From positions 310,001-374,000 of the forward strand of contig CAVZBZ010000001.1 in the NCBI GenBank assembly GCA_963773665.1: 64,000 nt of DNA, in the 5' to 3' direction. Of the stretch, positions 31,087-43,182 are shown piece by piece. The stretch is from DATJLY01 sp963773665. GTDB lineage: Bacteria; Pseudomonadota; Alphaproteobacteria; ATCC43930; CGMCC-115725. The notes beneath the pieces are model-generated. The model worked only from the letters and a program-made list of their open reading frames with translations, did no database searches and was not told the DNA's origin. The first letter of the stretch is position 1, and every line of letters starts with the position of its first letter. The position numbers and the translations under genes are program-made.

Positions 31087-31161
31087 TGGTGGGCGATCCA
31101 GGTATCGAACCTGGGACCCCCTCGGTGTAAACGAGGTGCTCTACCGCTGAGCTAATCGCCC
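31087..31161 (-). tRNA. tRNA-Val (TAC)
   Basis: Complete cloverleaf with acceptor GGGCGAT/ATCGCCC, D-arm GCTC/GAGC, and anticodon stem CCTCG/CGAGG with loop TTTACAC (anticodon TAC). The T-loop is TTCGATA, and CCA is encoded. Confidence 0.95.
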
Positions 31162-31175
31162 GACGCCGCCACGGA

Positions 31176-31448
31176 TCAGCGGATCGCGTCCTTCAATCCC
31201 TTGCCGGCGCGGAACTTGGGCTGCTTCGATGCCGCGATCAGCATCTTCTCGCCGGTGCGCGGATTGCGGCCTTCGGTGGCCGCGCGGTTGCTGACGCTGA
31301 ACGTGCCGAACCCGACGATGCGCACCTCGTCGCCGCCTTTGAGCGCGGACGCGATCGTCTCGAACACAGCGTCCACAGTCTTCTCCGCCTCGTTCTTCTT
31401 TAGGCCCGAGCGTTCAGCGACCGTATCGACGAGTTCGTTCTTGTTCAC
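31176..31448 (-). CDS. hupB: DNA-binding protein HU
   Basis: Histone-like nucleoid protein, 90 residues, standard length. MNKNELVDTVAERSGL starts the dimerisation helices. VRIVGFGTFSVSNRAATEGR and NPRTGEKMLIAASKQPKFRA form the DNA-binding arm with the conserved NPRTG. It is placed directly after lon on the same strand, as in many proteobacteria. Confidence 0.95.
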   Translation of the reverse strand: MNKNELVDTVAERSGLKKNEAEKTVDAVFETIASALKGGDEVRIVGFGTFSVSNRAATEGRNPRTGEKMLIAASKQPKFRAGKGLKDAIR

Positions 31449-31561
31449 CGTCGGCCCCCTGATGATGTCGGATAAGGTCGCGCTTCGACCAAGGGGAGCG
31501 AGTGTAAATCGCCGATTTCAAGCGCGTCAATCGCGCGATCCGCGATATCCACCGCTTCCGA

Positions 31562-31597
31562 GACGAAAAGCGCCGTCACCCCAAAGGGTGACGGCGC
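31562..31597 (-). terminator. Rho-independent terminator after lon
   Basis: The 10-base stem CGCCGTCACC (31571-31580) pairs with GGTGACGGCG (31587-31596). On the minus strand it is followed by CTTTTCGTC. It lies about 20 bases past the lon stop and separates lon from hupB. Confidence 0.8.
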
Positions 31598-31614
31598 CGT
31601 CGTTGAGGCGCGGG

Positions 31615-34020
<2,406 letters not shown>

Positions 34021-34192
34021 GGCGCCCCTTTCTAACGGGCCGGGAAAGCGGGTGACCTCACCCGGCGGTGCTGCGGCCGAAGGCCGCCGCTTGTGCAACA
34101 CACATTAGGTGGACTGCATTGGAGTTGCGTCAAGGGGAACGACGCGTAGGGCGTGTGTTCCTTAACGGCGTCCGCGCCGAAATGTCGCGGGA

Positions 34193-35480
34193 TCAGGCGC
34201 CGGCGCTGCCCTCGCCGCGGCGCTCGAGATAGTCTTGGCGCCGCTCGGAGTAGATGTAGAGCGGCTTGGCGCGGCCCTCCACCACCTCCTTGCTGATGAC
34301 CATGCCGGTCACCCCGTCGAGTCCCGGCAGCTCGAACATGGGCTCCAAAAGGATCGACTCCATGATCGAGCGCAGGCCGCGCGCGCCGGTCTTGCGATTG
34401 ATCGCCTTGTGCGAGATCGCGCGCAGCGCCTCGTCCTGGAACTCGAGCTTCACGTCCTCCATCTCGAACAGGCGCTGGTACTGTTTCACCAGCGCGTTCT
34501 TCGGCTTCACGAGGATGTCGACGAGCGCGCCCTCGTCGAGGTCGTCGAGCGTCGCCACCACCGGCAAGCGGCCGACGAATTCGGGGATGAGGCCGAATTT
34601 CAGCAAGATCCTCGGGCTCGAGGTCCTTCAGGATTTCGCCGGTCTTGCGCTCGTCTGGGCCGCGCACCTCGGCGCCGAAGCCGATCGACGTGCCCTGGCG
34701 GCGCTGCGCGATCAATTTTTCGAGACCGGCGAAGGCGCCGCCGCAGATGAACAGGATGTTGGTCGTATCGACCTGGAGGAATTCCTGCTGCGGGTGCTTG
34801 CGCCCGCCCTGGGGCGGCACCGAGGCGACGGTGCCCTCCATGATCTTCAGGAGCGCCTGCTGCACGCCCTCGCCCGACACGTCGCGGGTGATCGACGGGT
34901 TGTCGGACTTGCGGCTGATCTTGTCGACCTCGTCGATATAGACGATGCCGCGCTGCGCGCGCTCGACATTGTAGTCGGCGGCCTGCAACAGCTTCAGGAT
35001 GATGTTCTCGACATCCTCGCCGACATAGCCCGCCTCGGTCAGGGTCGTCGCATCGGCCATGGTGAAGGGCACGTCGATGATGCGCGCCAAGGTCTGGGCC
35101 AGCAGCGTCTTGCCCGAGCCGGTGGGACCGACCAGCAGGATGTTCGACTTCGCAAGCTCGACGTCGTTGCTCTTGGCGCCGTGCGCCAGGCGCTTGTAGT
35201 GGTTGTGCACGGCGACCGAGAGCACGCGCTTTGCGTGATCCTGGCCGATGACATAGTCGTCCAGCACCTTGCAGATGTCGCGCGGGGTCGGCACGCCGTC
35301 GCGCGACTTGACGAGCGTCGTCTTGTGCTCCTCACGGATGATGTCCATGCAGAGCTCGACGCACTCGTCGCAGATGAAGACGGTCGGCCCGGCGATGAGC
35401 TTTCGCACCTCGTGCTGGCTCTTGCCGCAGAAGGAGCAGTAAAGGGTGTTCTTCGAATCGCCGCCGCTGGACTTCGTCAT
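34193..35480 (-). CDS. clpX: ATP-dependent Clp protease ATPase subunit ClpX (one +1 shift)
   Basis: Unfoldase that feeds ClpP, about 428 residues after correction. The zinc-binding domain CSFCGKSQHEVRKLIAGP...CDEC, Walker A GPTGSGKTLLAQ, the pore loop GYVGED, Walker B IVYIDEVDKI and the ClpP-contact IGF loop (SIGFGAEV) are present. The frame changes near 34607 where LEPEDL continues as LKFGLIPEFVGRLP. The C-terminal small domain ends in GEGSAGA. Confidence 0.94.
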
Positions 35481-35696
35481 GGGCTCTCCGTCACCGTCAG
35501 GCAGTGACCCGTTATACCACGCTTGGCCGCGCCGCTGCTCCCAGGTCGCCCCTTCCCCGGCCGCTGCGGCGCAGACCCTTCTAATTGAACAATATCTACT
35601 GCCCGAGGATCAATGACCAGTTAAATGTGGGGGTTTAACCATCCCGGGCAAGGCCCGATCCGGGCGGGGCAGCCCGGCGGAGGGGCTTTTCCACCC

Positions 35697-36344
35697 TCAG
35701 GCGCGGGCCACCGCGCGCACCTCCTCGGCCCGCGGCGGGCGCGAGGTCACGACCTCGTCGATGATGCCGAACTCCTTGGCCTCGGCCGGCGACAGGAACT
35801 TGTCGCGCTCGACCGCGAGCTGGATGGTCTCGATCGATTGCCCGGTGTGGCGAACGTAGATTTCGTTCAGCCGGGCGCGGAGCTGCAGGATCTCGCGCGC
35901 CTGGATCTCGATGTCGGTCGCCTGGCCCTGGGCGCCGCCCGAGGGCTGATGGATCATGATGCGCGAATTGGGCAGCGAGACGCGCTTGCCCTTGGCGCCG
36001 GCGGCCAGGAGCAGCGAGCCCATCGAGGCCGCCTGGCCGATGCATACCGTCGCCACGTCGCGAGCGGATATATTGCATCGTGTCGTAGATCGCGAGGCCG
36101 GAGGTCACGATGCCGCCCGGCGAATTGACATAGAAAGCGATGTCCTTCCCCGGATTTTCCGATTCGAGGAACAGGAGCTGGGCGCAGACGAGGCTGACGC
36201 GACCCCGTCATTGACCGGCCCCACCAGGAAGATGATCCGCTCTTTCAGGAGGCGGGAAAAGATGTCGTAGGCCCGTTCGCCGCGATTGGTCTGCTCGACC
36301 ACCATCGGCACCAGGTTGTTCATTTGGAATTCGTAGGGATTCAT
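35697..36344 (-). CDS. clpP: ATP-dependent Clp protease proteolytic subunit ClpP (two shifts)
   Basis: Serine protease of the ClpXP complex, about 214 residues after correction. The N-terminus (NNLVPMVVEQTNRGERAYDI) is in one frame and AIYDTMQYIRS in a second. The catalytic serine region GQAASMGSLLLAAG and His region RIMIHQPSGGAQGQA are back in the first frame. The frame leaves near 36200 (two extra bases or one missing) and returns near 36060 (one extra), so the ends are in phase. It is read as sequence error in an important gene within an intact clp block. ATG 36344 is used; the family start is near it. Confidence 0.92.
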
Positions 36345-36367
36345 GGCTTGCCGTCTCCTGCCGCCCG

Positions 36368-37751
36368 TCACGCCGGCGGCGCTTCCTCTGATTTGGGCTT
36401 TGCGTCGTCATCCTCCAAGGCCTCGGTGATGGCGACGAGCTCTTTGGGCGCGACCGCGCGCTCGCTCACCTGGGCGAGCTCGAGGATGAAATCGACCACC
36501 TTGTCCTCGTAGATGGGCGCCCGCAGCCCGTCCAACAGCGCCGGATTGGTGCGATAATACTCGATCACCTGGCGCTCCTGGCCGGGGAAGCGCCGCGCCG
36601 TCTCCAAAAGCGCGCGGTTCAATCTCCTCCTGCGCCACGGTGATGGTGTTGGCGCGCCCGACCTCGGCCAGAAGAAGACCTAGCCGCACCCGGCGCTCGG
36701 CGATGGTGCGGTATTCGGCCTTGAGCTTGTCGTCGTCTGCGGCGCTGACCGGCTCGGGCTCGGCGGCGGCGCCCGCTTCCTTCGGCCGCTTCCGTTCGTC
36801 CTCGACCTGTTTCCAGATCGTGTCGAACTCGATCTGGACCATGCCGTCCGGCACCGGGAAATGGTGCCGCTCGGCGAGCTTGTCGAGCAGGTCGCGCTTC
36901 AGCTTCTGGCGCGCGAGGCGGCCATAGTCGCGCTCGATCTGCTCGCGCACGGTTTTGCGCAGCTCGTCGAGAGTGTCCATGCCGAGCGCGATGGCGAGCG
37001 CCTCGTCCACCGGCTGCTCGGCCAGCCCGCGCACCTCCTTTACTTTTACTGTGAAATTCGCCGGACGGCCCGCCAGATCGGCGCTGCCATAGTCGGCCGG
37101 GAAGGTGACGTCGATGCTGCGCTCGTCGCCGGCCGAGGCGCCGGCGAGCTGGTCCTCGAAGCCCGGAATGAAGCCGCCCAAGCCCAGTTCGAGCGCGAAA
37201 TCGGTGGCGGCCGCGCCGGGGATGGGATTGCCTTCGCTCGAGCCCGCGAAGTCGATCACGACGACATCCCCTTTCTGCGCGGCGCGCTCTACTTTCGCCT
37301 GCTTGCGCTGGCCCTTGGCTATACGTTCGAGCGCGGCGGTCACGTCCTCGTCGGGGATGGCGGGCTTCAGGCGCTCGAGCTCCAGCTCGGCGAAATTCAT
37401 CGGCTGGATTTCGGGCAGGATCTCGACCGCCATCTTGTATTCGAGGTTGGCGCCCTCGTTGAAATTGACGATCTCGACCTTGGGCTGGAGCGCCGGGCGC
37501 AGATTGCGCTCGCGCATCGCCTCGGCCGAGCTGTCGTTCACGGCGCGCTCCAGAACCTCGCCCATGACCGAGCGGCCATAGCGCTGGCGCAGCAGGGTCA
37601 GCGGCACCTTGCCCGGGCGGAAGCCCGGCAGCCGCACCGCCTGGCGCAGCTCCTCGAGCTTGGCGGCGACCTGCTTCTCGATGTCCGCGGCCTCGACCGT
37701 GACGGTGAATTCGCGCTTCAGGCCTTCGGTGTTGGTCTCGGTGATCTGCAT
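36368..37751 (-). CDS. tig: trigger factor (one +1 shift)
   Basis: Ribosome-associated chaperone and prolyl isomerase, about 460 residues after correction. The N-terminal ribosome-binding domain includes the signature GFRPGKVPLTLLRQRYG, the FKBP domain begins at GDVVVIDFAGSSEG, and the C-terminal helical domain follows. The frame changes near 36621 (VAQEEI to NRALLETARRFPG) by one extra base. The acidic Pro/Ala-rich tail ends in KSEEAPPA. Start ATG 37751 (MQITETNTEGLKREF) is the family N-terminus. Confidence 0.94.
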
Positions 37752-37802
37752 GGGGTTTTGGGCTCGTTCCTCGGGGCCGTGTTCAGCGATGCGGCGCGAG
37801 AC

Positions 37803-37887
37803 TGGTGCGCCCGGAGGGATTCGAACCCCCACGCCTCTCGGCAGCGGCTTCTAAGGCCGCCGCGTCTACCGGTTCCGCCACGGGCGC
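37803..37887 (-). tRNA. tRNA-Leu (TAG)
   Basis: An 85-base tRNA with a long variable arm. Acceptor GCGCCCG pairs with CGGGCGC; the anticodon stem GCGGC/GCCGC holds loop CTTAGAA (anticodon TAG); the T-loop is TTCGAAT; CCA is encoded. It adjoins the restriction-modification island on its 5' side. Confidence 0.95.
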
Positions 37888-38092
37888 GGCAGGATGCGGC
37901 GCCGCCCGCCGCCAGCGAAGCCGGGTTCATAGCATAGCGGGCAAGGCGCGCAAACTCTCGCCCGCCGCTCCTCGCCAGGGTGAGGCGGTAGAGATATGCG
38001 CTTTTTTGGCGCAGAATTCCGTTGCATAAGAATCAGATCATTTACGGCATCGCTAAGCGCTTTGTCGTCCGCGCCCCCAGGAGAATCTATTG

Positions 38093-40063
38093 ATGCCCCC
38101 ATTGCCGGCGACCAGCAAGCAACCCAATCCGCTTATCGCCGACATCCTCAGGGGGTCCGAGTACGCCCTCACGATCTTCCCGACGAAGTACGTGACGGAG
38201 TTGAAGCTCTTCCGGAAGGGCGACAAACCGTACCTCATGTGTCTTGTGACGGAGAAGCCGCGGCCGGCGAAGCCCGAAGAGATCGTGCGGCAATTGTACC
38301 TGCGGCTTTTGATGGAGACCTATGGCTATCCGAAAGACCGCATTACCCTGGAGCGAGCGGTCACGATGGGTGCCGGCGTACACGAGAAGCGCGCCGACAT
38401 CGTCATCAGCGAGAAAGACGCTCCGGACACCGAGTACATCATCGTTGAGGTTAAGAAGGCGACTCGCAAGGACGGGCTCGAACAACTAAAATCGTATTGC
38501 AATGCCACGGGAAGCCCCATCGGCGTGTGGACCAACGGTGCCCAAACGCTCGCTCTTCACCGGCAAGAGCCGAACATCTTCCGTAACCTTGCTGACGTCC
38601 CCAATGCGTCCCAGACGCTTTCGGAGATGCTCAACGAGCGTTGGACAATCGAAGACCTCCAGCGTGAGAACCGCCTGGTCAAGGAACGGCTCAGCCTCAA
38701 GGGGATCATCCTCGATATGGAGAATCTCGTCCTCGCTAACGCGGGCGTGGATGCGTTCGAGGAGGTCTTCAAGCTCATCTATGCGAAACTCTATGATGAA
38801 TCGCAAGCTGCCGCCGCGCCCAAAGGCAAAGGGTATTTACGATTCCGGATCGGCGGCGCGACCGCCAAGGAGTTCTACGACAAGATCGACCGTCTCTTTC
38901 AGGACGCCAAACGGGAATGGCCGGGCGTCTTTGGCGAAAGTGACCGAATTGATTTGACACCCGCCCATCTCCTGACTTGCGGATCCTTCCTCGAAGATAT
39001 CAAGCTGTTCAATTCAAACCTGCAAATCATCGACGAAGCTTTCGAATACTTATCGGTCGAAGTCGGGAAGGGCAAGAAGGGCCAGTATTTTACGCCCCGG
39101 CACGTCATCGACATGTGCGTAAAAATGCTTAACCCACAATGGCACGAGTACGTGATCGATACGGCGGCGGGCTCGTGCGGATTCACTGTCCACAGCATTT
39201 TTCATGTGTGGGGTAACGAGTTCACAGCGGAAGGACCGACGGCGAAGCAGGCGAAGTACGCGAACGAGAAAGTTTATGCCATCGACTTTGACCCCCGCTC
39301 CGTCAAGATCGCCCAGGCCTTAAACCTGATCGCGGGCGATGGGCGGAGCAATGTCTGCCGCGCGAATACGCTAGACCCAAGGAACTGGGACGACGACGCG
39401 CGGTCGAAATTGAAGCCGCGGCTACGCCGATTCGTCGATGCCGCTCAGGATAAATGGAATCGGGAGAATTATCGGTTTTTCGATTTCGACGTGTTGCTCA
39501 CCAATCCGCCCTTCGCCGGGGACATCCAAGACAGTCGTATCCTAAATCAATACAAACTTGCGCTCAGCGACAAAGGCAAGCTTTACCCCAGGGTGGGTCG
39601 CGACGTTCTCTTTGTCGAGAGGAACCTTGAATTTCTGCGTCCGGGCGGGAGAGCAGCTATTGTCTTGCCGCAGGGGCGCTTTAACAACTCGTCCGATGCC
39701 GACATCCGGAGATGGATTGCTGAAAAGGCGCGAATTCTGGCGGTGGTTGGACTCCATGGAAACACCTTCAAACCCCACACGGGAACCCGAACCAGCGTGC
39801 TGTTTATCCAAACATGGAATGACGACAAGAGAGCCGGGCCGCTGTGCCCGAGGGTGAACGATTACCCGATCTTCATGGCAACGAGCGACCGACCGGGGAA
39901 GGACAACAGTGGCGAGTACGTCTTTCAAATCGGCAGCGACAATGCGCCAGCCCTTGACGCTCACCACCACATGATCGTCGAGCACGATCTGGACAGCATC
40001 GCAGACGCGTTCCTGAGGTTCGCCAAGAAGGAGGGCTTTGGGTTCGTTGTGGGGGGCGCGTGA
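38093..40063 (+). CDS. hsdM: N6-adenine DNA methylase with fused nuclease-like N-terminal domain (restriction-modification)
   Basis: A 656-residue protein. Residues about 50-160 resemble the type I HsdR N-terminal (PD-(D/E)xK-like) domain: EEIVRQLYLRLLMETYGYP, then KRADIVIS and YIIVEVKKATRKDG with candidate D and ExK residues. The rest is an HsdM-type methylase: GQYFTPRHVIDMCVKML, motif I DTAAGSCGF (usual DPAxGSGGF), and motif IV TNPPF. RBS AGGAG precedes the ATG. No separate HsdR with helicase motifs is present; together with the following hsdS this resembles BcgI-type systems. Base composition is visibly AT-richer than the flanks, suggesting horizontal transfer. Confidence 0.85.
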   Translation: MPPLPATSKQPNPLIADILRGSEYALTIFPTKYVTELKLFRKGDKPYLMCLVTEKPRPAKPEEIVRQLYLRLLMETYGYPKDRITLERAVTMGAGVHEKRADIVISEKDAPDTEYIIVEVKKATRKDGLEQLKSYCNATGSPIGVWTNGAQTLALHRQEPNIFRNLADVPNASQTLSEMLNERWTIEDLQRENRLVKERLSLKGIILDMENLVLANAGVDAFEEVFKLIYAKLYDESQAAAAPKGKGYLRFRIGGATAKEFYDKIDRLFQDAKREWPGVFGESDRIDLTPAHLLTCGSFLEDIKLFNSNLQIIDEAFEYLSVEVGKGKKGQYFTPRHVIDMCVKMLNPQWHEYVIDTAAGSCGFTVHSIFHVWGNEFTAEGPTAKQAKYANEKVYAIDFDPRSVKIAQALNLIAGDGRSNVCRANTLDPRNWDDDARSKLKPRLRRFVDAAQDKWNRENYRFFDFDVLLTNPPFAGDIQDSRILNQYKLALSDKGKLYPRVGRDVLFVERNLEFLRPGGRAAIVLPQGRFNNSSDADIRRWIAEKARILAVVGLHGNTFKPHTGTRTSVLFIQTWNDDKRAGPLCPRVNDYPIFMATSDRPGKDNSGEYVFQIGSDNAPALDAHHHMIVEHDLDSIADAFLRFAKKEGFGFVVGGA

Positions 40064-40064
40064 A

Positions 40065-41435
40065 ATGGCCGTGTGGTCGATCGTAACCCTTGGCCGGTTC
40101 CCCGGCGCGTTCCGAATGGACCCACAGTTCTGGCAACCAGAATACATTGCCGTGGAAGGTGCGCTGCGAAAGCTACCCTGCGAGCCACTTGGAGAGTTGG
40201 TCTCAACACTCAGGAAGGGTGTTTTTGATCTGCCCGCCGCTGAATACGTGGAAACAGGCGTGCCATTTTATCGGTCGGCGAACGTCGGCCAAATCCTGCC
40301 CACGGATACCGACCTCGTCTACATCTCCGAGAAACGTGATGAGGCCGAGCATAAAACGAGCCTCAAACGCGGCGACCTCATGATTGCGAAGACGGGCAAA
40401 GAAGCGGCGTCGATTGTACTACGCCCTCGCTGCAACGTGAGTCAGGACGTAATTGCTCTGCGGATAAAGCGGGACAGGATTAACCCTTTCTATTTGGCCG
40501 TATTCCTGAACACGCGAGCGGGATTCGCTCAGATGCAACGCTGGTTTCAAGGTCAGAGCCAGATGCACCTTTCATTGCCCGACACCCGTCAAATCCTTGT
40601 TCCGCTCATAAGTGATAAGGATCAGGAACGAGTTGAGGGAGTCGTTATAAAGGCGTATGCAGCCCTTCAACGAGCAACCACTCGGTACGCCGAAGCCGAA
40701 CAGTTACTAAGTGACGCACTTGGGCTTGATGCACTCGATCTGTCGCCGAAACTCGCGTATACGACTAACTTCTCTGCTACGCTAGAAGCGGCGCGTCTTG
40801 ATCCACAATTCTTCCAGCCTAAGTTCGGGCTGCTATTGAGCAGGCTCGGAGCGCTCAAGTCGCCGATGCTCGGGTCGCTATTGTCAGAGCCGGTGTTAAA
40901 GGGCGTGACGCCGGATTACGTTGAAGATGGAGAGATTCCGCTACTCAACAGCCAACACCTTGGGCCGACGCTACTGGACATCGGCAGCGCCGACCGGACG
41001 ACGCGAGCGTTCTGGGCCGCCCACCGCAAGGCAAACCTTCGGTGCAATGACGTGCTCGTGTACGCTACGGGCGCGTATGTTGGTAGGACGAACGTATTGC
41101 TCGACGATGTGGAGGCGCTTGCCGGTCTGCATGTACTTATAGTCCGCCCAGACCCCAACAAGCTCGATCCGCTTTACGCCGCCGTCGTTCTCAACTCGGC
41201 GGTTGGGCTGATGCAAACAGACAAGTGGGCAACGGGATCGGCCCAGCGAGACCTTTACCCCAAGCACATCGAAAGGTTCCTTGTTCCGATTCTCAATCGC
41301 AATATGCAGACCCGCATCTCTGCGAAGGTTCGGGAAGCCCACGAAGCACGAGCTGAAGCTGCGCATCTACTCGAGGACGCCAAGGGCGTAGTGGAAGCCC
41401 TCGTCCTCGGCGACGGCCCCCCAAAGAGGAAATGA
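40065..41435 (+). CDS. hsdS: restriction-modification specificity subunit
   Basis: A 456-residue protein with two target-recognition domains. An internal duplication is clear: FRMDPQFWQPEYIAVEGAL near residue 16 and ARLDPQFFQPKFGLLLSRL near residue 245 each start a half. Each half has a recognition domain, followed by a helical spacer. It begins 1 base after the hsdM stop, so it is co-translated and supplies DNA specificity to the fused methylase-nuclease. It shares the island's lower GC. The bipartite target cannot be predicted. Confidence 0.88.
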   Translation: MAVWSIVTLGRFPGAFRMDPQFWQPEYIAVEGALRKLPCEPLGELVSTLRKGVFDLPAAEYVETGVPFYRSANVGQILPTDTDLVYISEKRDEAEHKTSLKRGDLMIAKTGKEAASIVLRPRCNVSQDVIALRIKRDRINPFYLAVFLNTRAGFAQMQRWFQGQSQMHLSLPDTRQILVPLISDKDQERVEGVVIKAYAALQRATTRYAEAEQLLSDALGLDALDLSPKLAYTTNFSATLEAARLDPQFFQPKFGLLLSRLGALKSPMLGSLLSEPVLKGVTPDYVEDGEIPLLNSQHLGPTLLDIGSADRTTRAFWAAHRKANLRCNDVLVYATGAYVGRTNVLLDDVEALAGLHVLIVRPDPNKLDPLYAAVVLNSAVGLMQTDKWATGSAQRDLYPKHIERFLVPILNRNMQTRISAKVREAHEARAEAAHLLEDAKGVVEALVLGDGPPKRK

Positions 41436-41581
41436 GCAATGGCGCCGCGCCCGCCGCGACGTTCCGGCAGGGGCGGCGCGTCGAGCCAAAGGTCCGGGCG
41501 GTGCTCGTCGCACTCGTGCGCCTCGGCTTCATCGCCACGCCGGATGGCGGCAAGAGCTTCGCTCTGCGCCGCGCGTCCTGA
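41432..41581 (+). CDS. 49-residue ORF coupled to hsdS
   Basis: ATG overlaps the hsdS stop (ATGA). The frame encodes 49 residues: MSNGAAPAATFRQGRR, then VRAVLVALVRLGFIATPDGG and a short end in ALRRAS. The last half reads like a small helix-turn pattern. GC is higher than in the hsd genes. It could be a small accessory protein of the module or a chance frame; I do not recognise it. Confidence 0.4.
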   Translation: MSNGAAPAATFRQGRRVEPKVRAVLVALVRLGFIATPDGGKSFALRRAS

Positions 41582-41589
41582 AGCGAAGC

Positions 41590-41690
41590 CCCACCTCACC
41601 CCGGCCCTCTCCGCCCCTGTGGGGCAGAGAGGGAGAAGGAGCGCAATCGTAGGCCGGTCCTGGGCCCCCGCCTTCGCGGGGGCGACGGGA
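41590..41690. repeat. REP-like intergenic elements
   Basis: Two short elements: CCTCACCCCGGCCCTCTCCGCCCC with GGGGCAGAGAGGGAG forming an inverted pair (about 41592-41637), and GGGCCCCCGCCTTCGCGGGGGC (about 41668-41688), a GC hairpin. The second may end transcription of the restriction-modification genes or of the convergent decarboxylase gene. Confidence 0.6.
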
Positions 41691-41703
41691 AAATCTTTGC
41701 GGC

Positions 41704-43134
41704 TCAGCCCTTGGCGAGCTTTTGCAGCGCCGAGGAGGACGCGACCTTGCCCTCGCCGCTATAGGCCTCGTGATTGGCCTCGATCGCGTCGAGCCGGTAG
41801 AGGTAGTTGATCATCATCCCGTACGACTGCTGCAGGCCCTTGGGCGAGAGATCGGCGCGCCAGTCGATCTGCTCGACCCGCGCGCCGTTGCTGAGATGGA
41901 AATGCGCGACCGGATCGAGCGCGCGGCCGGCCGCCGTCTTCTCGGTGAGGAGATAGCGCGCGGCCAGGCGCACGAGCGGGGCGCGCGCCGCCTGCGACTG
42001 CGCATCGTCGCGGTGCCAGCTGTTCTTGGCCACAAGGCGCTGCAGGGATTTGGGCGCGCTGTCGCCCGGCAGCGTGTCGAGCGCCTTGCGCTCGGCCGGC
42101 GAGAGGATGGCGTCGCCCTGCTCGGCCAGGCGCTTCTCGAGCCAGGCGCGAAAACCGGGAATGGGCGACAGCGTCGCATAGGTCTTGAGATGCGGCAGCT
42201 CGGCCGCGAGCTGATCGACCACGCGCTTTATCAGGAAATCGCCGAAGCTGATGCCGGTGAGGCCGCGCTGGCAGTTCGAGATCGAATAGAAGATCGCGGT
42301 ATCCGAGTCCGCCGGATCGTCGAGCGGCGCCTTCTCGTCGAGCAGGATATGGACGTTGTCGGCCATGCCCTGGGTCAGCGCCACCTCGACGAAGATGAGC
42401 GGCTCGTCCGGCATGCGCGGATGGAAATAGGCAAAGCAGCGCCGGTCGGCCTCGAGCCGGTTCTTCAAATCCTTCCAGCTGCGGATCGCGTGCACCGCCT
42501 CGTAGCCGGTGAGTTTTTCCAGGAGCGAGGCGGGCGAATCCCAGGTGATGCGGCGCACTTCCAAGAAGCCGATGTCGAACCAGCTTGCGAGCAGATCCTT
42601 CAGATCGAGCTCGAGCGAGGCGAGCGCCGGATCGGCCTTGGCGAGGGTCATCAGCTCGGCGCGCATGTCGACCAGGAACTTCACGCCCTCGGGGAGCGCG
42701 TTGAACTGCGTCAGGAGCTTGATGCGCGGCGCCTCGAGCGAGCCGTGCAGCGTGCGCTCGAGGCGGCGCTGCTCCTCCTCGCTCGTGGCGCGCTTCAGGC
42801 GCTCCCAGTTGGCCTGGACGGAGGCCCGGTCGAGGTCGAACTCGGTTGCGAGCATGCGCAGGAAACGCTCGCGGCCGGCCTCGTTCAGGGCGAGATAAGT
42901 GCGCCCGAGCGATGCCGCGCGCGCCCGCGCCGAAACCTCCCCGCCCTTGCCTTCGAGGCATTCGCGGAGCTGGGTGCGCACCCGGTCGGCATCCTCGCCG
43001 GAGAGGTCGGGCCTGGGCGCGCTCGACAGCACGCCGCGCGCCGAGGCGGCGATGTCGCGCCAGACATGACGCAGATTGCCGATCGTGCGGTCGAAGACCG
43101 AATCGAGAAAGCCGGTGCCAGCGCGGTCGCTCAT
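41704..43134 (-). CDS. malonyl-CoA decarboxylase
   Basis: Converts malonyl-CoA to acetyl-CoA and CO2, 476 residues. The N-terminal helical domain is followed by the GNAT-like catalytic domain: RRCFAYFHPRMPDEPLIFVE, AIFYSISNCQRGLTGISFGD with the catalytic Ser/His context, and FHLSNGARVEQIDWRADLS near the end. GLQQSYGMMINYLY closes the domain. It probably recycles malonyl-CoA or acts in malonate use; no malonyl-CoA synthetase is in the window. It is convergent with the restriction-modification island. Confidence 0.92.
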   Translation of the reverse strand: MSDRAGTGFLDSVFDRTIGNLRHVWRDIAASARGVLSSAPRPDLSGEDADRVRTQLRECLEGKGGEVSARARAASLGRTYLALNEAGRERFLRMLATEFDLDRASVQANWERLKRATSEEEQRRLERTLHGSLEAPRIKLLTQFNALPEGVKFLVDMRAELMTLAKADPALASLELDLKDLLASWFDIGFLEVRRITWDSPASLLEKLTGYEAVHAIRSWKDLKNRLEADRRCFAYFHPRMPDEPLIFVEVALTQGMADNVHILLDEKAPLDDPADSDTAIFYSISNCQRGLTGISFGDFLIKRVVDQLAAELPHLKTYATLSPIPGFRAWLEKRLAEQGDAILSPAERKALDTLPGDSAPKSLQRLVAKNSWHRDDAQSQAARAPLVRLAARYLLTEKTAAGRALDPVAHFHLSNGARVEQIDWRADLSPKGLQQSYGMMINYLYRLDAIEANHEAYSGEGKVASSSALQKLAKG

Positions 43135-43182
43135 GCAGTTGGGATTATACCGTTTTCGTGACGATCATGCGTTGCGAAAGCG

